Source of the DNA: Multifurca ochricompacta
Lineage: Eukaryota; Basidiomycota; Agaricomycetes; Russulales; Russulaceae
Assembly (NCBI GenBank): GCA_022496185.1
Contig: WTXG01000359.1
Span: forward strand, 1-31,726
Direction: 5' to 3'
DNA: 31,726 nt
Position numbers and translations under genes: made by a program. A model generated the notes under the pieces. That model did no database searches. It was not told the origin of the DNA and saw only the letters and a program-made list of their open reading frames with translations. Shown here piece after piece: positions 1 to 10,377 of this stretch (the stretch's first letter is position 1; every line of letters starts with the position of its first letter).

Positions 1-1066
1 AATCCCCCATTCCAAACCTCTCAACTATTGAGGATACATAGGCTGTCTGGTCATATCCAGTGTCTTGTTAGGACGGTCCCTGGTGATGTTAACTCCAAGG
101 TAGACTGGATTTCGCCAAGATCGGTCATCTCATATCGGCTAGATAGAGAGTCCTTCAGCCATTGAATCTTCTTAGTGGAGGACCCAAGTATAGTGATGTC
201 ATCAACATATAAATGACGAAAAGTGAACCATCCCCCTCTTGGTGATGATACACATATACTCCTGCATCAGAGTACGTCCGAGTAAAACTCAGTTCATTGA
301 GAACTGCATGGAATTGCAAGTTCCATGCTCGGGAAGCTGTTTGAGGCCATACAGAGCTTTCTGTAGCCTACAAACTTTGGACTCTTGTCCAGCAACGACG
401 AAACCAACAGGTTGCTCCATGTAAATCTCCTCATCCAGATCGCCATGTAGGAATGCCGATTTGACATCCATCTGGTGGATTTCCCAATCCTCAAGCGCGG
501 CCAACGCTAATAATAGTCTAAGCGACTCAAATCTGGCAACTGGGGGAGAAAGTTTCGTCGAAGTCCACCCCCTCTATTTGGGTGAACCCTTTTGCTACAA
601 GCCTAGCACGAAAGCGTCCATCTGCTTTCAATTTAAAGACCCACTTGGACTTTACAGCCTTTCTACCTTCAGGAAGGTCTTCAAGGCGCCACACTTTAAG
701 TTTTTCCAAGGCATCAATTTCATATTGACATGCCTCAAGCCAATCACTGGCGTTATCAGACTCCATTGCTTCTTTAAATGTAAGAGGATCCCTATAAGGC
801 GATCCTGCAGCATTAAGTAGATCCATCTGACCAAGTCTGGAAGAACCTTGCACGAACTCTGCATTATCCTCGTTGTAGAAGCGAGGATTCAGACGACGAT
901 TCCGATTGGGACGTGCAGTATCCAAGTCTAAATCTTCTTGGATTGCCCTATCTCGTCGTTCAGAGCGTGGACTTGTCCTCTGAAAATTTGGTTGAGGAAT
1001 TCTGTCCGCAATCCTTTGTGATTTTCTGATTGCTTTGGTTCTTTTGGGAGGAGAGGATGGTTCCAT
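1..1066 (-). pseudogene. copia reverse transcriptase, N-terminal two thirds
   Basis: An open frame at 1066-527 begins with a charged linker, then the copia RT entry region: a TFKEAM segment, DWLEAC..EIDALE, LPEGRKAVKSKWVFKLK and ARLVAKGFTQ..GVDFDETFSP. A frameshift near 505-527 leads into 504-289, with QMDVKSAFLHGDLDEEIYM and ALYGLKQ. The catalytic YVDD is encoded at 198-209 (minus strand) after a further frame change. The gene continues beyond position 1. These motifs in this order are diagnostic of Ty1/copia RT, which copies element RNA into cDNA inside virus-like particles. At least two frame breaks mark this copy as defective. Confidence 0.88.
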
Positions 1067-1099
1067 GATTTGCGATGGAGGGGTCTGATATATAGTCTG

Positions 1100-2135
1100 A
1101 GGGTGTGTGGTGTCTACATTACGTGTGGGTGTGGTAGGCTGTGGTGCTAATTGAGGAGGTACGATGTCCTCCTGTTCCTCTTGCAGGTCTTCCTCATCTT
1201 GAGGAGCCTCAGGAACATGTGTAGCTGTTGCTGGTGGTGGCTGGACATTGCCACCAGGTAAAGTAAATGAGCCGCCTTGACTAGGCTGCTCTATGGATTT
1301 CTCTGCTCTGTTGTCCTTATCAGAGCGGGATGGGAAGGATCTCTCATCAAATGTAACATCTCGTGAAAGATGAGAGACCGGGTACGACTATCCCAAGTGT
1401 ATAGCCCTTAGAGTGGCTCATACCCGACAAAGACGGCTTCCCTGGCTTTGGGATCTATTTACGCCCTTGCCCTCTGGAACATGATAAAGGCTTTGCATCC
1501 AAAGACCTTAAAGTATGAGACATCTGGTTTGTTCCCAACCAGAAGCTCTAGCGGAGTTTCCACTTATTGAACGGATGGGAGTTCTGTTATAATATGACAT
1601 GCTGTTCAACAGCACACTCCAGAACCAAGAGACAGGCCAGCATGTGCAGCATGCTAGTGCCTTTTTCCATAATGGTTCTATTAATCTCTCAGCCCTTCCT
1701 TCTGTTGTGGACTATACGGCATCGTAAGTTTATGCTCTATGCCATAATCTTCGAGCGTTGCCTTCAGCGCCTTTTCACATACTCGCCACCACGATCTGTA
1801 TGAAGACACTTGATTTTATGATTAAATTTATTTTCAAGTAGTGTCTTCAGTTTATTAAAACTGGTGTGAACAGATCTTTAGACTTCATTGGAACAATTAA
1901 AGCGTATCTGCTAAAGTCGTCCAAGAATGTGGCAAAGTAAGATTCCCTTGTATTGAACTGCACTGCAAGGGACCTACGAGATCACTATGAAGGATCTCAA
2001 GGGGGCTGATGCGCGCTTTGAAGATGGGGGAAATGGAAGACGATGGACTTGCCCATTTCACAGCCATAACATGGCTTGTCTTCCACTTGGCTATTATTAA
2101 TTCTGAGGCCTTTACCGCCTCAGGAGCATATCTTT
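1100..2135 (-). pseudogene. copia integrase remnant
   Basis: No long ORF exists, but the three minus frames hold recognisable integrase pieces in order: a zinc-binding C..C..GK segment (CYGCEMGKS, about 2040-2080), the first catalytic-Asp region (LEILHSDLVGPLQ, about 1960-2000), the second (KCLHTDRGGEYV, about 1780-1820), NRTIMEKG followed by a helix (about 1620-1690), and the C-terminal KPDVSYFKVFGCKAF segment (about 1480-1540). This is the copia order upstream of RT. Multiple frameshifts separate the pieces, so no functional integrase can be made. The stretch 1100-1350 is Pro/Gln-rich linker sequence between integrase and RT. Confidence 0.75.
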
Positions 2136-3540
2136 TCAGGGCTCTTTGACATATGGCCCATTCTTTGATGCCAGATTTCTAGTGAGGCAGATGCAGATGT
2201 ATGGATACTGCTTAGGACGTGTTTGCCTAGTACCCAATACAATTTGCCAAACTTCCATGCTTCCGCTATAATGTTTCGCCATATTTATTGTTGCCTTCTT
2301 GTTATCAAAGAACACAGTTGCCCCTTTTTCTACTAGGGCACTGGCGGAGAGTATTTTATGTCCTCCAGGCATGTGAGCACGTCTCAATTCCAAGTCAAAA
2401 CCTTGATCTGTTCTGATGATCACAGTTCCAACTCCACTTGTTTTAACTATGGAGTTGTCACCTAGTGATACTTCATGGGTTTTGTCGACTTTATAAGTGT
2501 CAAAGTCTTCAAGGTTTGGACTGAAATGAGCCGTTGCACCACTATCAAGCATCCAATAATCTGAGTTGATATCCAGATTATAGGTGTGAACATAAAGGCG
2601 AATGCGAGGTGCTTCATGCACCTCCTCTATTTTGCCACTACCATTAACTACGGTGGCTATAGTATTAACATGTTGGGCCTCAGCCCTCTTCTTGTTCCCT
2701 GCCTTGCCCTTTTTGGCATTCTCCAGGTCCTTCTTCTTCTTTGCGCAAGCATTGGACTTGTGTCCAGGCTTTTGGCAATAGAAGCAGACCACCCCTTGTG
2801 AACCAGGGGCAGCAGGGGAAGTGGTGATAAATTTGAATTTTTGGTTTTGATTTGACAGGTGCAGCCTTAGACAGGACTGCACTACCACTTCCCGAGGGAC
2901 CCGCCAGACGACTTTCCTCATTTAGGAACCTCTGCACAAGGTCCTGAGGTGAAAGCCGTTCTGGGTCGCCAGAGGCCAGTATGGAGCCGGCAATGGCACT
3001 GTAGGAGTCTGGGAGAGCCTTCAACAAAATGAAGCTCATCTGGAGGTCATTGACCTCCATCCCATTCTCCCTAAGGGTACTCCTGGCATCTAGAACCTTC
3101 TGTAATTGGGTTCTAAATGTCTGTCCTTCATCAAGACGGAAGGACACCAGGGCAAGCCACAGATTATATGTGGCCATGCTACCTACAGAGCCATAAAGCC
3201 GTTCCAACTTATTATACTTCTCAAAGAGAGAAGGATAATCGGCATCGGAGGTCACTTGAGAGTACACCTCCTGGGTTACATTAAGATAGAGTAGCCCAAT
3301 TAACATTTCCTCTTCTCCCATCCATTCCCTAAGGATGGGATCAATAACCTCCTTCTGCATTTTCTCCTTTTCATCTTTGTCCTCTGGGAGGAGGGGCATG
3401 TCAGGGTAGGCGGTAACGACGTGCCTCCTGAGCCCATTCATCCTCAAAAGGGCATTGAAGTTGGCAGACCAAACCTGCCAGTTGGAGCCATCAAGGCGCT
3501 CCATCTTGGAGGAGGGAGGGAAGACAATTGAGGACGGCAT
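2136..3540 (-). pseudogene. copia gag and protease (frameshifted)
   Basis: The reading frame starts at an ATG at 3540 (MPSSIVFPPSSKMERLDGSN), then the typical copia Gag N-terminal domain (W..W...F..LLR, later EEEML, a QTF/LDARSTLREN region and AIAGSILASGD). Near 2840-2870 the frame shifts by an indel. The second frame carries the nucleocapsid knuckle CFYCQKPGHKSNAC (CX2CX4HX4C, about 2750-2800), a Lys-rich stretch, and the protease core YWMLDSGATAHFSP with GDNS and ILSASAL downstream, as in copia proteases. That frame ends at 2136, short of the integrase HHCC region. Gag packages the RNA and the aspartic protease matures the polyprotein. The frame break between matrix/capsid and knuckle suggests a dead copy, although programmed frameshifting cannot be excluded from sequence alone. 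Confidence 0.85.
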
Positions 3541-3572
3541 TTGTGAGATGTTGTAAAAGTTCCTGGTTCCAA

Positions 3573-3588
3573 GGAGCAGTTAGAACCA
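3573..3588 (-). other. Putative primer-binding site of copia element
   Basis: One nucleotide after the LTR end, the minus strand reads TGGTTCTAACTGCTCC. The leading TGG would pair with a tRNA CCA end, and the position is right for a PBS. I could not identify the tRNA. Confidence 0.4.
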
Positions 3589-4548
3589 GTGCCCAGGTCT
3601 CGCTTAAGAGTGCCACCCCATACTGTGGCGCTATGCTTCAGAACCTAAAAAGGTCCTGCCTTTGTTGTGCGACTTTCTAGGTATAGTAAAGCTGTCTAGC
3701 GCAATCCTGCAACTAGACATAAGCTCTGGTAGACTAGCCAGAGTGTCTAGTGTAATCAGGACTGAGAGTCATGTCATGGAGGAGCCAACCGCAAGTTCCA
3801 TTAGAGACAAAGGGTGTATAGCCCTTCCTCTAATGCTGGTGGTGGAGTCCATGATTAAGCCCTGGATGATTGGGGCCATGACTAAGTAGATGTCTAGTCT
3901 GTCTCTGGTAGGGCGTGGTTACCCTACAACGGCAACGGATACTTATGCCCAGAGATGAAGACTATATCTACTATGTATAGACTATAGTAGTGCAGCCTAC
4001 TTGTATCGAGCCCAAGCGTCATGGGAGTGACTACCCATGCCTTGTTCTAGACCCTAAACTCCACATGCAGGTCGCTAAACCCGGCTTACAGACAGAGCCA
4101 AGCATTGACTGGACTTAAAGCCACAAGCTTCTGGCTATAGGCCTACTAAGACTATCTATGGGACGAAGACCCAGCTACAACTAAGAAATTACTAATACCT
4201 AGTGCGCACTCAAGGAGCTTAAGATGTTTCACCCGCTTAGGGTCCCTCATCATCTTTTGCAAGAACCCCGAAGGGCTAGCCAAACAGTTCAGGATGAGCA
4301 GTAAACTGCGTCATCCTGTGGGGTGTTAAGGTGCACAGACAGTAAATAGGAAAGCTCACAGGAAGAAGCTGGTGGGAAAGACTTTGAAGCTTTTGTGAGC
4401 TTTTAAGTGTGCAAGAGCGAGTTGGGCTGTAATGAACAAAGGGAATTACAGATCAGTATGAGCGGCAGGGCCCATAACCTGTGAAACAATTATGCTGCTG
4501 GTTATACTGACTGTGGTTAGTAGCGGGTTAGGCTAAAAAGACAAGTAT

Positions 4549-4679
4549 ACTTCAGAGGTTGAAGAAACTCTATTACAACTATACTACTGACCTAAAAAGA
4601 CAAGTATCTACAAGAGACGTTAGTCAAAGGAAAATAGAAAGTATAGTAAGACTTACACTTCAGAGGTTGAAGAAACTCT
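4549..4679. repeat. Short direct repeats inside copia LTR
   Basis: A 23-bp sequence beginning acttcagaggttg occurs identically at 4549-4571 and 4657-4679. The shared string taaaaagacaagtat lies just before the first copy and again between the copies. It looks like a local duplication within the LTR, beside the inferred start site. A (tctaa)n-like run is also present near 4914-4932. Confidence 0.7.
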
Positions 4680-4705
4680 GAAGTGAAAGAGACGAAACAG
4701 ACACC

Positions 4706-4713
4706 CTTATATA
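4706..4713 (-). promoter_or_regulatory. TATA box of copia LTR promoter
   Basis: The minus strand reads TATATAAG followed by GGTGTCTG, about 275 nt into the LTR. It is a good core-promoter match, correctly oriented to drive the copia gag. Transcription would be expected to start about 30 nt downstream, near 4675-4683. Confidence 0.55.
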
Positions 4714-4988
4714 CCCATGGGGTCCAGGGGAAATGGTCTGTGCGCACTGGGAATAAGTCCATAAGTGCCGGACAATAAACAGAGAGGGATAAAGGCCATT
4801 GGCCAATGAGATATCACATGCTTACTGCGCATTACTAAGTCCATCACTAATCAGCTGAGTAAGAAAGGAAAGAAGTGTAATAAAGATAACATAAAAAGTC
4901 CGATACTCCGGAATCTAATCTAATCTAATCTACAGCTGAAGCGAACCTTAGATGCCTGAAGCATCTCCAGACACGTCCTGTGTCAACA

Positions 4989-7105
4989 CATATGGATCCT
5001 GTAAAGGTGCAAGGCATTTGGGAATGGTCTACTCCTTGATGTACCAAAGACATCAGATCATTCATTGGATTCTGTAACTTCTACCAGTGATTTGTCAAGG
5101 GATTCTCAGCCATAGCCAGACCACTCAATGATTTACTGAAAAAGGACATACCCTGGCACAGGGGAACATTACAACAAGAGGCCTTTGACTGAATAAAGAT
5201 GATCATCAGCTCCAAACCTGTTCTTATTCAGCCAAACCTAGAAAAACCATTCGAACTTGAGGTCAATGCCTCTATGTATGCAAATGGAGCTGTCCTTTCC
5301 CAAAGAGATTATGCTGGAATTCTTCATCCAGTGGCGTTTTATTCAGAAACCTTCTCATCAGCAGAAAGAAACTATGACATCTGGGATAGAGAGCTATTGG
5401 CGATCGTGAAGGCACTGCGACATTGGTGACTGTATTTAGCCAGATCCCCGCACAAAACTATCATTTATACTGACCACTCCAACCTCCTCTATTGGCAAGA
5501 ACCCCATAAAATCAGCCGGCGCATTGCACGAGAAGTTCTAGAGCTTGAAGAGTACAATTTCACACTCAAACATCTCCCTGGAGCTCGCAATGCGCAAGTG
5601 GATGCCTTGTCTAGACCGGCCAATAGCGACGAAGGGGAAGACAACAATGATAATATTGTGGTATTACCAGAAGATGTTTTTGCAAAAACAGTGGTTGTTA
5701 GCTTACATGACATGGATCTATGGGCCCAAGTAACACAAAATATGAACCAAGAATTGTGCAAATCTTGGGCAGAGCCACACAACATTAAAATGAAGAATGG
5801 CCTTTGGTGGAAAGATGGTGATCAATTGGTTGTCACTGGTGGTGACAACGTTAAGAGGGGGGTGATCCATTTTCACCACGACCTTCCCTCTGCAGGACAC
5901 CCTGGCATTGCAAATACTTACGCCCTTGCCAAACAAGACTACTGGTGGCCGAACATGAAAAAGGATGTAGAAGCATACATCAAGGGATGTGCAGAATGTC
6001 AGGCAAATAAAGTAAACACTCACCCAAAACCACCAGCACTTTCACCCATTACACCAGTCACGACAGCCCCTTTCCAGACCATTGCTATGGATTTTATTGT
6101 CAAGCTGCCACAGTCACAGGGATACGACTCAATACTTACCATTACGGACCATGATTATTCGAAAGCCACTCTCTTCATCCCCTGCAATGAGACGATATCA
6201 GTGGAGGGAGTTGCTAAACTCTACCTGAACCACATCTATCGACACTATGGACTCCCTCAGAAGATTATTTCTGACCAAGACCTGCAATTCGCATCCATGT
6301 TCACCCAGGCCCTCTGCAAACGTCTCAACATCCAACAGAATATTTCCACGGCATATCACCCTCAAACAGATGGACAATTGGAACGAACGAACCAATGGCT
6401 AGAACAGTATCTTCATTTCTGGTGCAATGAAAGACAGAACAACTGGGCAGAGTGGCTGGCAACAGCAGAGTTTGCACACAACAGCTGGCTGAACAGGACA
6501 ACCAAGACCTCCCCTTTCTCCCTTATAATGGGATGGAACCCCCGCACAACATGGACAGATAAACCCACCAATGTACCATTGGTCACACAACGTATCAGCC
6601 AATGGGAGGAGATATGAGAATCAGCCAGTAGAAACCTTCAGAAGGTGCAAAAGACCCTGGCCGAGAAGCCCACAAGGTTTGCGCCCTATCAAATCAGAGA
6701 TCAGGTCTGGCTAGAGGGATGTAATATCCACACGTCACACCCAATGGCAAAATTGGCTCCCAGATGCCACAGGCCCTCTTCAATTGAACAGAAGCTCTTG
6801 GATATCACGTACAAACTGACATTACCCCCCACCTGGAAAATACACCCCATGTTCCATGCCGGCCTTCTGACACCATACAAAGAAACTTCAATCCATGGAC
6901 AGAACTTCCCATGACCCCCTCCTGAATTAGTTGATGGTGAACAAGAATGGGAGGTTGAGCATATCACTGATGCAAAATGGAAAGGCCGAGGGTGCAAATG
7001 CCAACTCCACTATCTGATCAAATAGAAGGGATTCCCCAATGTTGACAACTCGTGGGAACCTGCTGTGGACATCTTTGTGCCCAAGCTCATAGAAGACTTC
7101 TATAC
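4989..7105 (+). pseudogene. E0: gypsy pol remnant (RT C-terminus, RNase H, integrase, chromodomain)
   Basis: This is the oldest layer. It starts mid-RT at HMDPVKVQGI, where the copia LTR cuts it, and runs through RNase H (5250-5600), the integrase zinc domain (HFHHDLPSAGHPGIANT ... CAECQANK), the catalytic core (AMDFIVKLP, SDQDLQF, YHPQTDGQLE) to a chromodomain (about 6940-7100). In-frame TGA codons lie at 5190, 5427, 6615 and 6912, where family members mostly have Arg, and a TAG at 7023 replaces the Trp of LIKWKGF. The first RNase H aspartate is Asn (EVNAS instead of EVDAS). It is oriented opposite to elements A, B and C and is more diverged. The coding sequence resumes after the Tc1 element at 25080. 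Confidence 0.9.
7101..7105. repeat. Target-site duplication of element A (left copy)
   Basis: TATAC here is repeated exactly at 23482-23486, immediately outside the other LTR. Five bases is the usual gypsy TSD length. The right copy overlaps the TA and first base of the Tc1 element. Confidence 0.93.
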
Positions 7106-7696
7106 TGTTACGTCCGGTGCGGGACATACTGCACGACTTGTGCAACAGCGTACTGTTCGAGATCGGATAAGAAACCAATAAGGCTTCTTGGAGTGAGATG
7201 GGACGAGTCAAAGTCAGAGGGGCTGTACCCTGAGACTATGTTGAGTGGAAAGGGGTCAGAAACCCTGAGACGGACGAGTCAGAGATCAAAGGGATGTCCA
7301 GAAGACAAGCACCGATGTATTCAATAAGTCGAGTCTGAGGTCTACAATGTAGTTACAGCGGACTTATATACGTAATTGAATGGGTGTCTACGAGATAAGG
7401 AATCGGAGTCAAGTGGGCCCAAATATCTGGAAGCGGACGGCGTAGAGTTGGGCTTCTGATAGGGTATTAAGTAAGTGTCCGAGCGTAAAGATAAAGAGAC
7501 AACAAGATAAGCGATAAGGGACCAAACATAGGTACACAGTATGTCAACAAGTTCAAAGCAAGTCACAGGGAGGGGAGCAAGGCACGTGAGGGATCCCAGG
7601 ATGGGGACAAGATCGTGAAGTGGAGAGTGGGTGGTAAAGATGGGTCGCTATTGGGGAGGTGGAAGAAAATGGGGTTGGTTGGCAGGGATTGTAACA
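7106..7696 (-). repeat. 3' LTR of element A (591 bp)
   Basis: It has TGTTAC...GTAACA ends, is identical in length to 22891-23481, and carries the TATA box (7363-7370) and the self-primer segment (7326-7336). As the 3' copy it supplies the RNA end and poly(A) region. Confidence 0.95.
7326..7370 (-). promoter_or_regulatory. Core promoter and inferred RNA 5' end in A 3' LTR
   Basis: The minus strand shows TATATAAG at 7370-7363 and, 34 nt from the TATA start, the 11-mer AGACTCGACTT (7336-7326). That 11-mer is the exact complement of the primer-binding site beside the A 5' LTR. It marks the likely U3/R border. Confidence 0.6.
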
Positions 7697-7709
7697 TCAC
7701 CCCCTCTTC
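7697..7709 (-). other. Polypurine tract of element A
   Basis: The minus strand reads AGAAGAGGGGGTGA directly before the 3' LTR. The same purine-rich run ending GGGTGA precedes the 3' LTRs of B and C. It primes plus-strand DNA synthesis. Confidence 0.8.
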
Positions 7710-7727
7710 TGGTTCTAGCAGACCCGG

Positions 7728-8927
7728 CTAGAAACGACTCGTACCATCATCATCCTGCACTAAGTCCAGGTAATCATCGGCTACATTACAATCGTCCAAT
7801 GTGTAATTCTCCTTGTCTGAGTCCTGTGGACATTGGTGGGTGCGAAGGAACCCATATGGGCCGCGCTGGCCACATAGGCGGCACATGTCATGGATCGGAC
7901 AGTCCAGCTCACGATGTCCGGAGTTGTGGCGGAGGCACTTGCCGCACCATCCTGACGGATTGACGATCGTTGGGGCAACTCCCACACGGCGGAAGATACA
8001 GAACCAGCTCCAGTGGAGGTTGCTGCGACAGTGCCGGCACCACTTGCGATTGAGGGGGCAGTTCCAGCTAATGTGGTACTTACTATCACATCGCCAACAT
8101 GTCTCTCCATGAGGGTTCTCGTGCATACACGGCATTTCAAACCGGTTTGGTATTAGTCTTGGGGCAGCCCCCAATGATTGTGGGGGAAGGGGTCGCGCAT
8201 ACATGTCGGCATACCGTTCGGCGATAGTCTGATACGCGTCCCCTAACTCCAGCCTCTTCCTGATCTCCACCAACTCCTGTTCCACTTGGAACATCCCGTT
8301 CGTCAGCCTTGCCATCATCTTTGCGTGCTCTTTATATTGTTTGTTGAGCATCGTGCGCAATGTCAGATTCTTCCGCAGTCTCATCACCTCAGCTTTGAGA
8401 CACGGAAGGCGCATATCATTTACCACCTCGTTGATGGCAAAGGCGCGGGAGTCTTCGGCAGCCAGATGTCCGAGCTGCTCATCAGTCATGGTGTGGTGAA
8501 GGCATCCTGTATACCTTTCTTCTAAATAGACCGGGGCCCCGTAGACAGGGCCGTCATTCTTCATACACCCTGCTACATCCATTCCCCCATTGGTGTAAAA
8601 TATGTATTTGGCGATGGCGACAGTCCCGTCAGCCATGGTGATTTCAAGGGGGAAATATGTCGATGAATTGGGGTTGTTAGTAAAGAACGGGAATTCCGGC
8701 ACCTCATCATCCAACTCCATACCCAACAGGTCATTCGGGTGCGGTTCTTCGCTGTGTTCGAAGTCATCGTTCGGGTTTGGAGACTGGTTCTTAATCCGGG
8801 CCTCGGCAGCTTCGTAATCAATAGGGGAGGAGGGGCGTGTGGAGGGATGAGCAGAAGGGAAGTTCTCAACCACTACAGTGGTGGCAGTGAAGGCATCGAC
8901 GGCAGCGTTGGCAGTGACAAAAGACAT
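7728..8927 (-). CDS. Extra third ORF of element A: tandem zinc-knuckle protein
   Basis: About 399 codons if started at the ATG at 8927, which aligns with the starts of the B and C copies; an in-frame ATG at 8966 would add 13 residues. It is intact. Order: Ser/Ala/Pro-rich N-terminus, acidic segment (IDYEAAE, DDEVPEFPFF), a conserved block about residues 95-190 (YFPLEITMADG, YTNGGMDVAGC, GAPVYLEERYTG), a helical, coiled-coil-like region (LKAEVMRLRK to VEQELVEIRKRLE), then four Cys/His motifs in about the last 120 residues: CWRCDSKYHISWNC and CRHCRSNLHWSWFC (both CX2CX4HX4C), CGKCLRHNSGHRELDC (CX2CX6HX4C), and a CX2C...HQC variant. It starts 75 nt after the pol stop and ends 31 nt before the LTR. 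No signal peptide or membrane segment is seen. I do not recognise the family; nucleic-acid binding is an inference from the knuckles. Confidence 0.85.
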   Translation of the reverse strand: MSFVTANAAVDAFTATTVVVENFPSAHPSTRPSSPIDYEAAEARIKNQSPNPNDDFEHSEEPHPNDLLGMELDDEVPEFPFFTNNPNSSTYFPLEITMADGTVAIAKYIFYTNGGMDVAGCMKNDGPVYGAPVYLEERYTGCLHHTMTDEQLGHLAAEDSRAFAINEVVNDMRLPCLKAEVMRLRKNLTLRTMLNKQYKEHAKMMARLTNGMFQVEQELVEIRKRLELGDAYQTIAERYADMYARPLPPQSLGAAPRLIPNRFEMPCMHENPHGETCWRCDSKYHISWNCPLNRKWCRHCRSNLHWSWFCIFRRVGVAPTIVNPSGWCGKCLRHNSGHRELDCPIHDMCRLCGQRGPYGFLRTHQCPQDSDKENYTLDDCNVADDYLDLVQDDDGTSRF

Positions 8928-9002
8928 AATGGACTGGATGGTGTTAGAACATTGCTGAGAGAGCATGTACTGGGGAATGGATGGGGTCTTGGGGCGTTCC
9001 TT

Positions 9003-9532
9003 TTAAGCGTTCTTAGGCGCCTCTGGGTGTCGGATATGGAACTCCGAGATAAGGGCCGGAGCAAAGATATCCCCAGCGGGTTCCCACGAGTTGTCAGAGT
9101 CTGGGAATCCCTTCCACTTGATTAGGTAGTGCAGTTTACGCCCTCGGCCTTGTCGCTTGGAGTCTAGAATACGCTCCACTTCCCATTCTTCTTCGCCATC
9201 AATAAGGTCAGGTGGGGGTCTTGGGAAGTTTCCTCCATGAATGGAGGTTTCCTTGTAAGGGGTCAGAAGCTTGGCATGGAAGACTGGGTGGATCTTCCAT
9301 TTCGGCAGCAACTGCAGTTCATAGGATACATCTGACAGCTTCCTTGTGATCTGGAAGGGTCCGTGACATCGGGGCGCTAGTTTGGCCGAGGGATGTGACG
9401 TGTGAATGTTCCTGCCCTCGAGCCAGACCCAGTCATTGGTCTGATAAGGTGTGAATGTGCTTGGCTGTGCTGCCAGAAGCCGTTGCGCCTTTACCAGATT
9501 TCATTGGCCAATCGCCGCAGTTCCTCCCATAG
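9003..9532 (-). pseudogene. Element A pol, 3' segment (integrase C-terminus and chromodomain)
   Basis: This segment follows the solo-LTR insertion and holds the end of the integrase: a GPF/Y-like region (HGPFQITRKL about 9330-9365), KWKIHPVFHAKLL, YKETSIHGGNFP, then a chromodomain (EEEWEVERILDSKRQGRGRK, HYLIKWKGFPDSDNSWEPA) ending in a TAA at 9003. A chromodomain at the integrase C-terminus defines chromoviruses and is thought to bind modified histones and guide integration. It is joined to the upstream segment (10896-13845) only if the solo LTR is removed. Confidence 0.9.
9528..9532. repeat. TSD of solo LTR (left copy)
   Basis: CATAG here is repeated at 10896-10900. Paralogous pol sequence in B and C is continuous across this point, so the unit between is an insertion. 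Confidence 0.9.
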
Positions 9533-9976
9533 TGTTACGACCCTACTCTTTTCCTGACCCTTACACTGCACCTCCCCTTGTACCACACTTGACTGTCCAT
9601 TCCCCTATTCCACCATCCCTTGACCACTTTGGCCCCAGAACCCAGATGCCTATGGCCTTGTGCCTAGGACCTTTGACTTGATGCCCTTGGCTTACTGCCT
9701 TGGGACCCTGCCTGATGCCTGTGGCCTGTGTGCCCAGGACCCCACCCTGATGCCTGTGATATGACGCTCATAGAACCCCATTCCTGACACCTGCACCTGA
9801 CCCACTGATAGTTCAGCTACTGTGCTGTTGGCTGTAGACCCCCCTTCTCCTGATGCTTGGCCTTTGTCTTGGCCAGTATCTGTACCCTGTCCCTGTGGCT
9901 GACACCCATAGGATCTCTGACACTGTCCCTGCCAATCTAATCTTCAACTTTGGCTTGTACTTGACCCTCTGCCAGT

Positions 9977-10081
9977 CATGTGACTCCTGGCCATGTGACT
10001 CCTGGCCATGTGACCCTTGGCCATGTGATCCTTGACCATGTGATCCCTGACCATGTGACTTTGGACCATGTGATCCCTGAC
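9977..10081. repeat. 15-bp tandem repeat, 7 units, in solo LTR
   Basis: The units run catgtgactcctggc, repeated identically, then catgtgacccttggc, catgtgatccttgac, catgtgatccctgac, catgtgactttggac and catgtgatccctgac. The period is exactly 15 bp over 105 bp. CATGTGA is constant in each unit. Confidence 0.95.
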
Positions 10082-10369
10082 CCTGATCACAGCATCTTCA
10101 TCTGATCATTTACCCCTTTCTGATCACATGGCCCATCTGGCTTATCATTCGCTTCTCTGATTCCTGTGGGACCTGTTATCTCCCCATTTACCCCTGACCC
10201 TGGTGGGAATCCTCCCACACTGATATGACTCCTGTGGGGCTGTCCCACATGATTATGCTTCTGATAAGGCTTATCCTTATCATGGACTATATTTGACATC
10301 TTATCTGCTATTGGATGATAAGGACTCTGACCCTGTTCCTGATTAGCTACAAACCAGATCCCCATACAG

Positions 10370-10377
10370 TATATAAG
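10370..10377 (+). promoter_or_regulatory. TATA box in solo LTR
   Basis: TATATAAG on the plus strand, about 840 nt into the LTR, gives the probable orientation of this LTR. It would transcribe antisense to element A pol. Confidence 0.5.

Larger units (their letters stand above)
1..4988 (-). mobile_element. Ty1/copia LTR retrotransposon, 5' part, truncated by window edge
   Basis: Read on the minus strand, the order is a long LTR, a possible primer-binding site, gag with a CCHC knuckle, aspartic protease (DSGAT), integrase (DRGGEY) and reverse transcriptase (YVDD). Integrase before RT identifies Ty1/copia. The rest of RT, RNase H and the 3' LTR lie left of position 1. The right end abuts an in-frame gypsy RT sequence at 4989, so the copia element inserted into gypsy element E0. 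The TSD cannot be verified because the other junction is outside; CATAT (4989-4993) is the predicted copy if the LTR ends at 4988. Several frames are broken, so this copy is probably inactive. Confidence 0.9.
3590..4988 (-). repeat. 5' LTR of the copia element (about 1.4 kb)
   Basis: On the minus strand it starts TGTTGACACAGG (right end) and ends CCTGGGCA next to the putative primer-binding site. It is bounded by the gypsy coding sequence at 4989 and by gag at 3540. It contains a TATATAAG box and no convincing ORF. About 1400 bp is long for a copia LTR; a nested insertion is possible, but I see no TSD-flanked unit inside. The left boundary is set by the TG next to the PBS-like sequence. The right boundary could be 4990 instead of 4988. 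The partner LTR is outside the window. Confidence 0.65.

Noticed and set aside
7728..8927. Third ORF as an envelope gene
   Set aside because: The position fits env, but there is no signal peptide, transmembrane helix or furin-like site; the sequence is soluble and Cys/His-rich.
9977..10081. Possible CRISPR-like array
   Set aside because: The units are contiguous 15-mers with no spacers; this is a minisatellite in a solo LTR.
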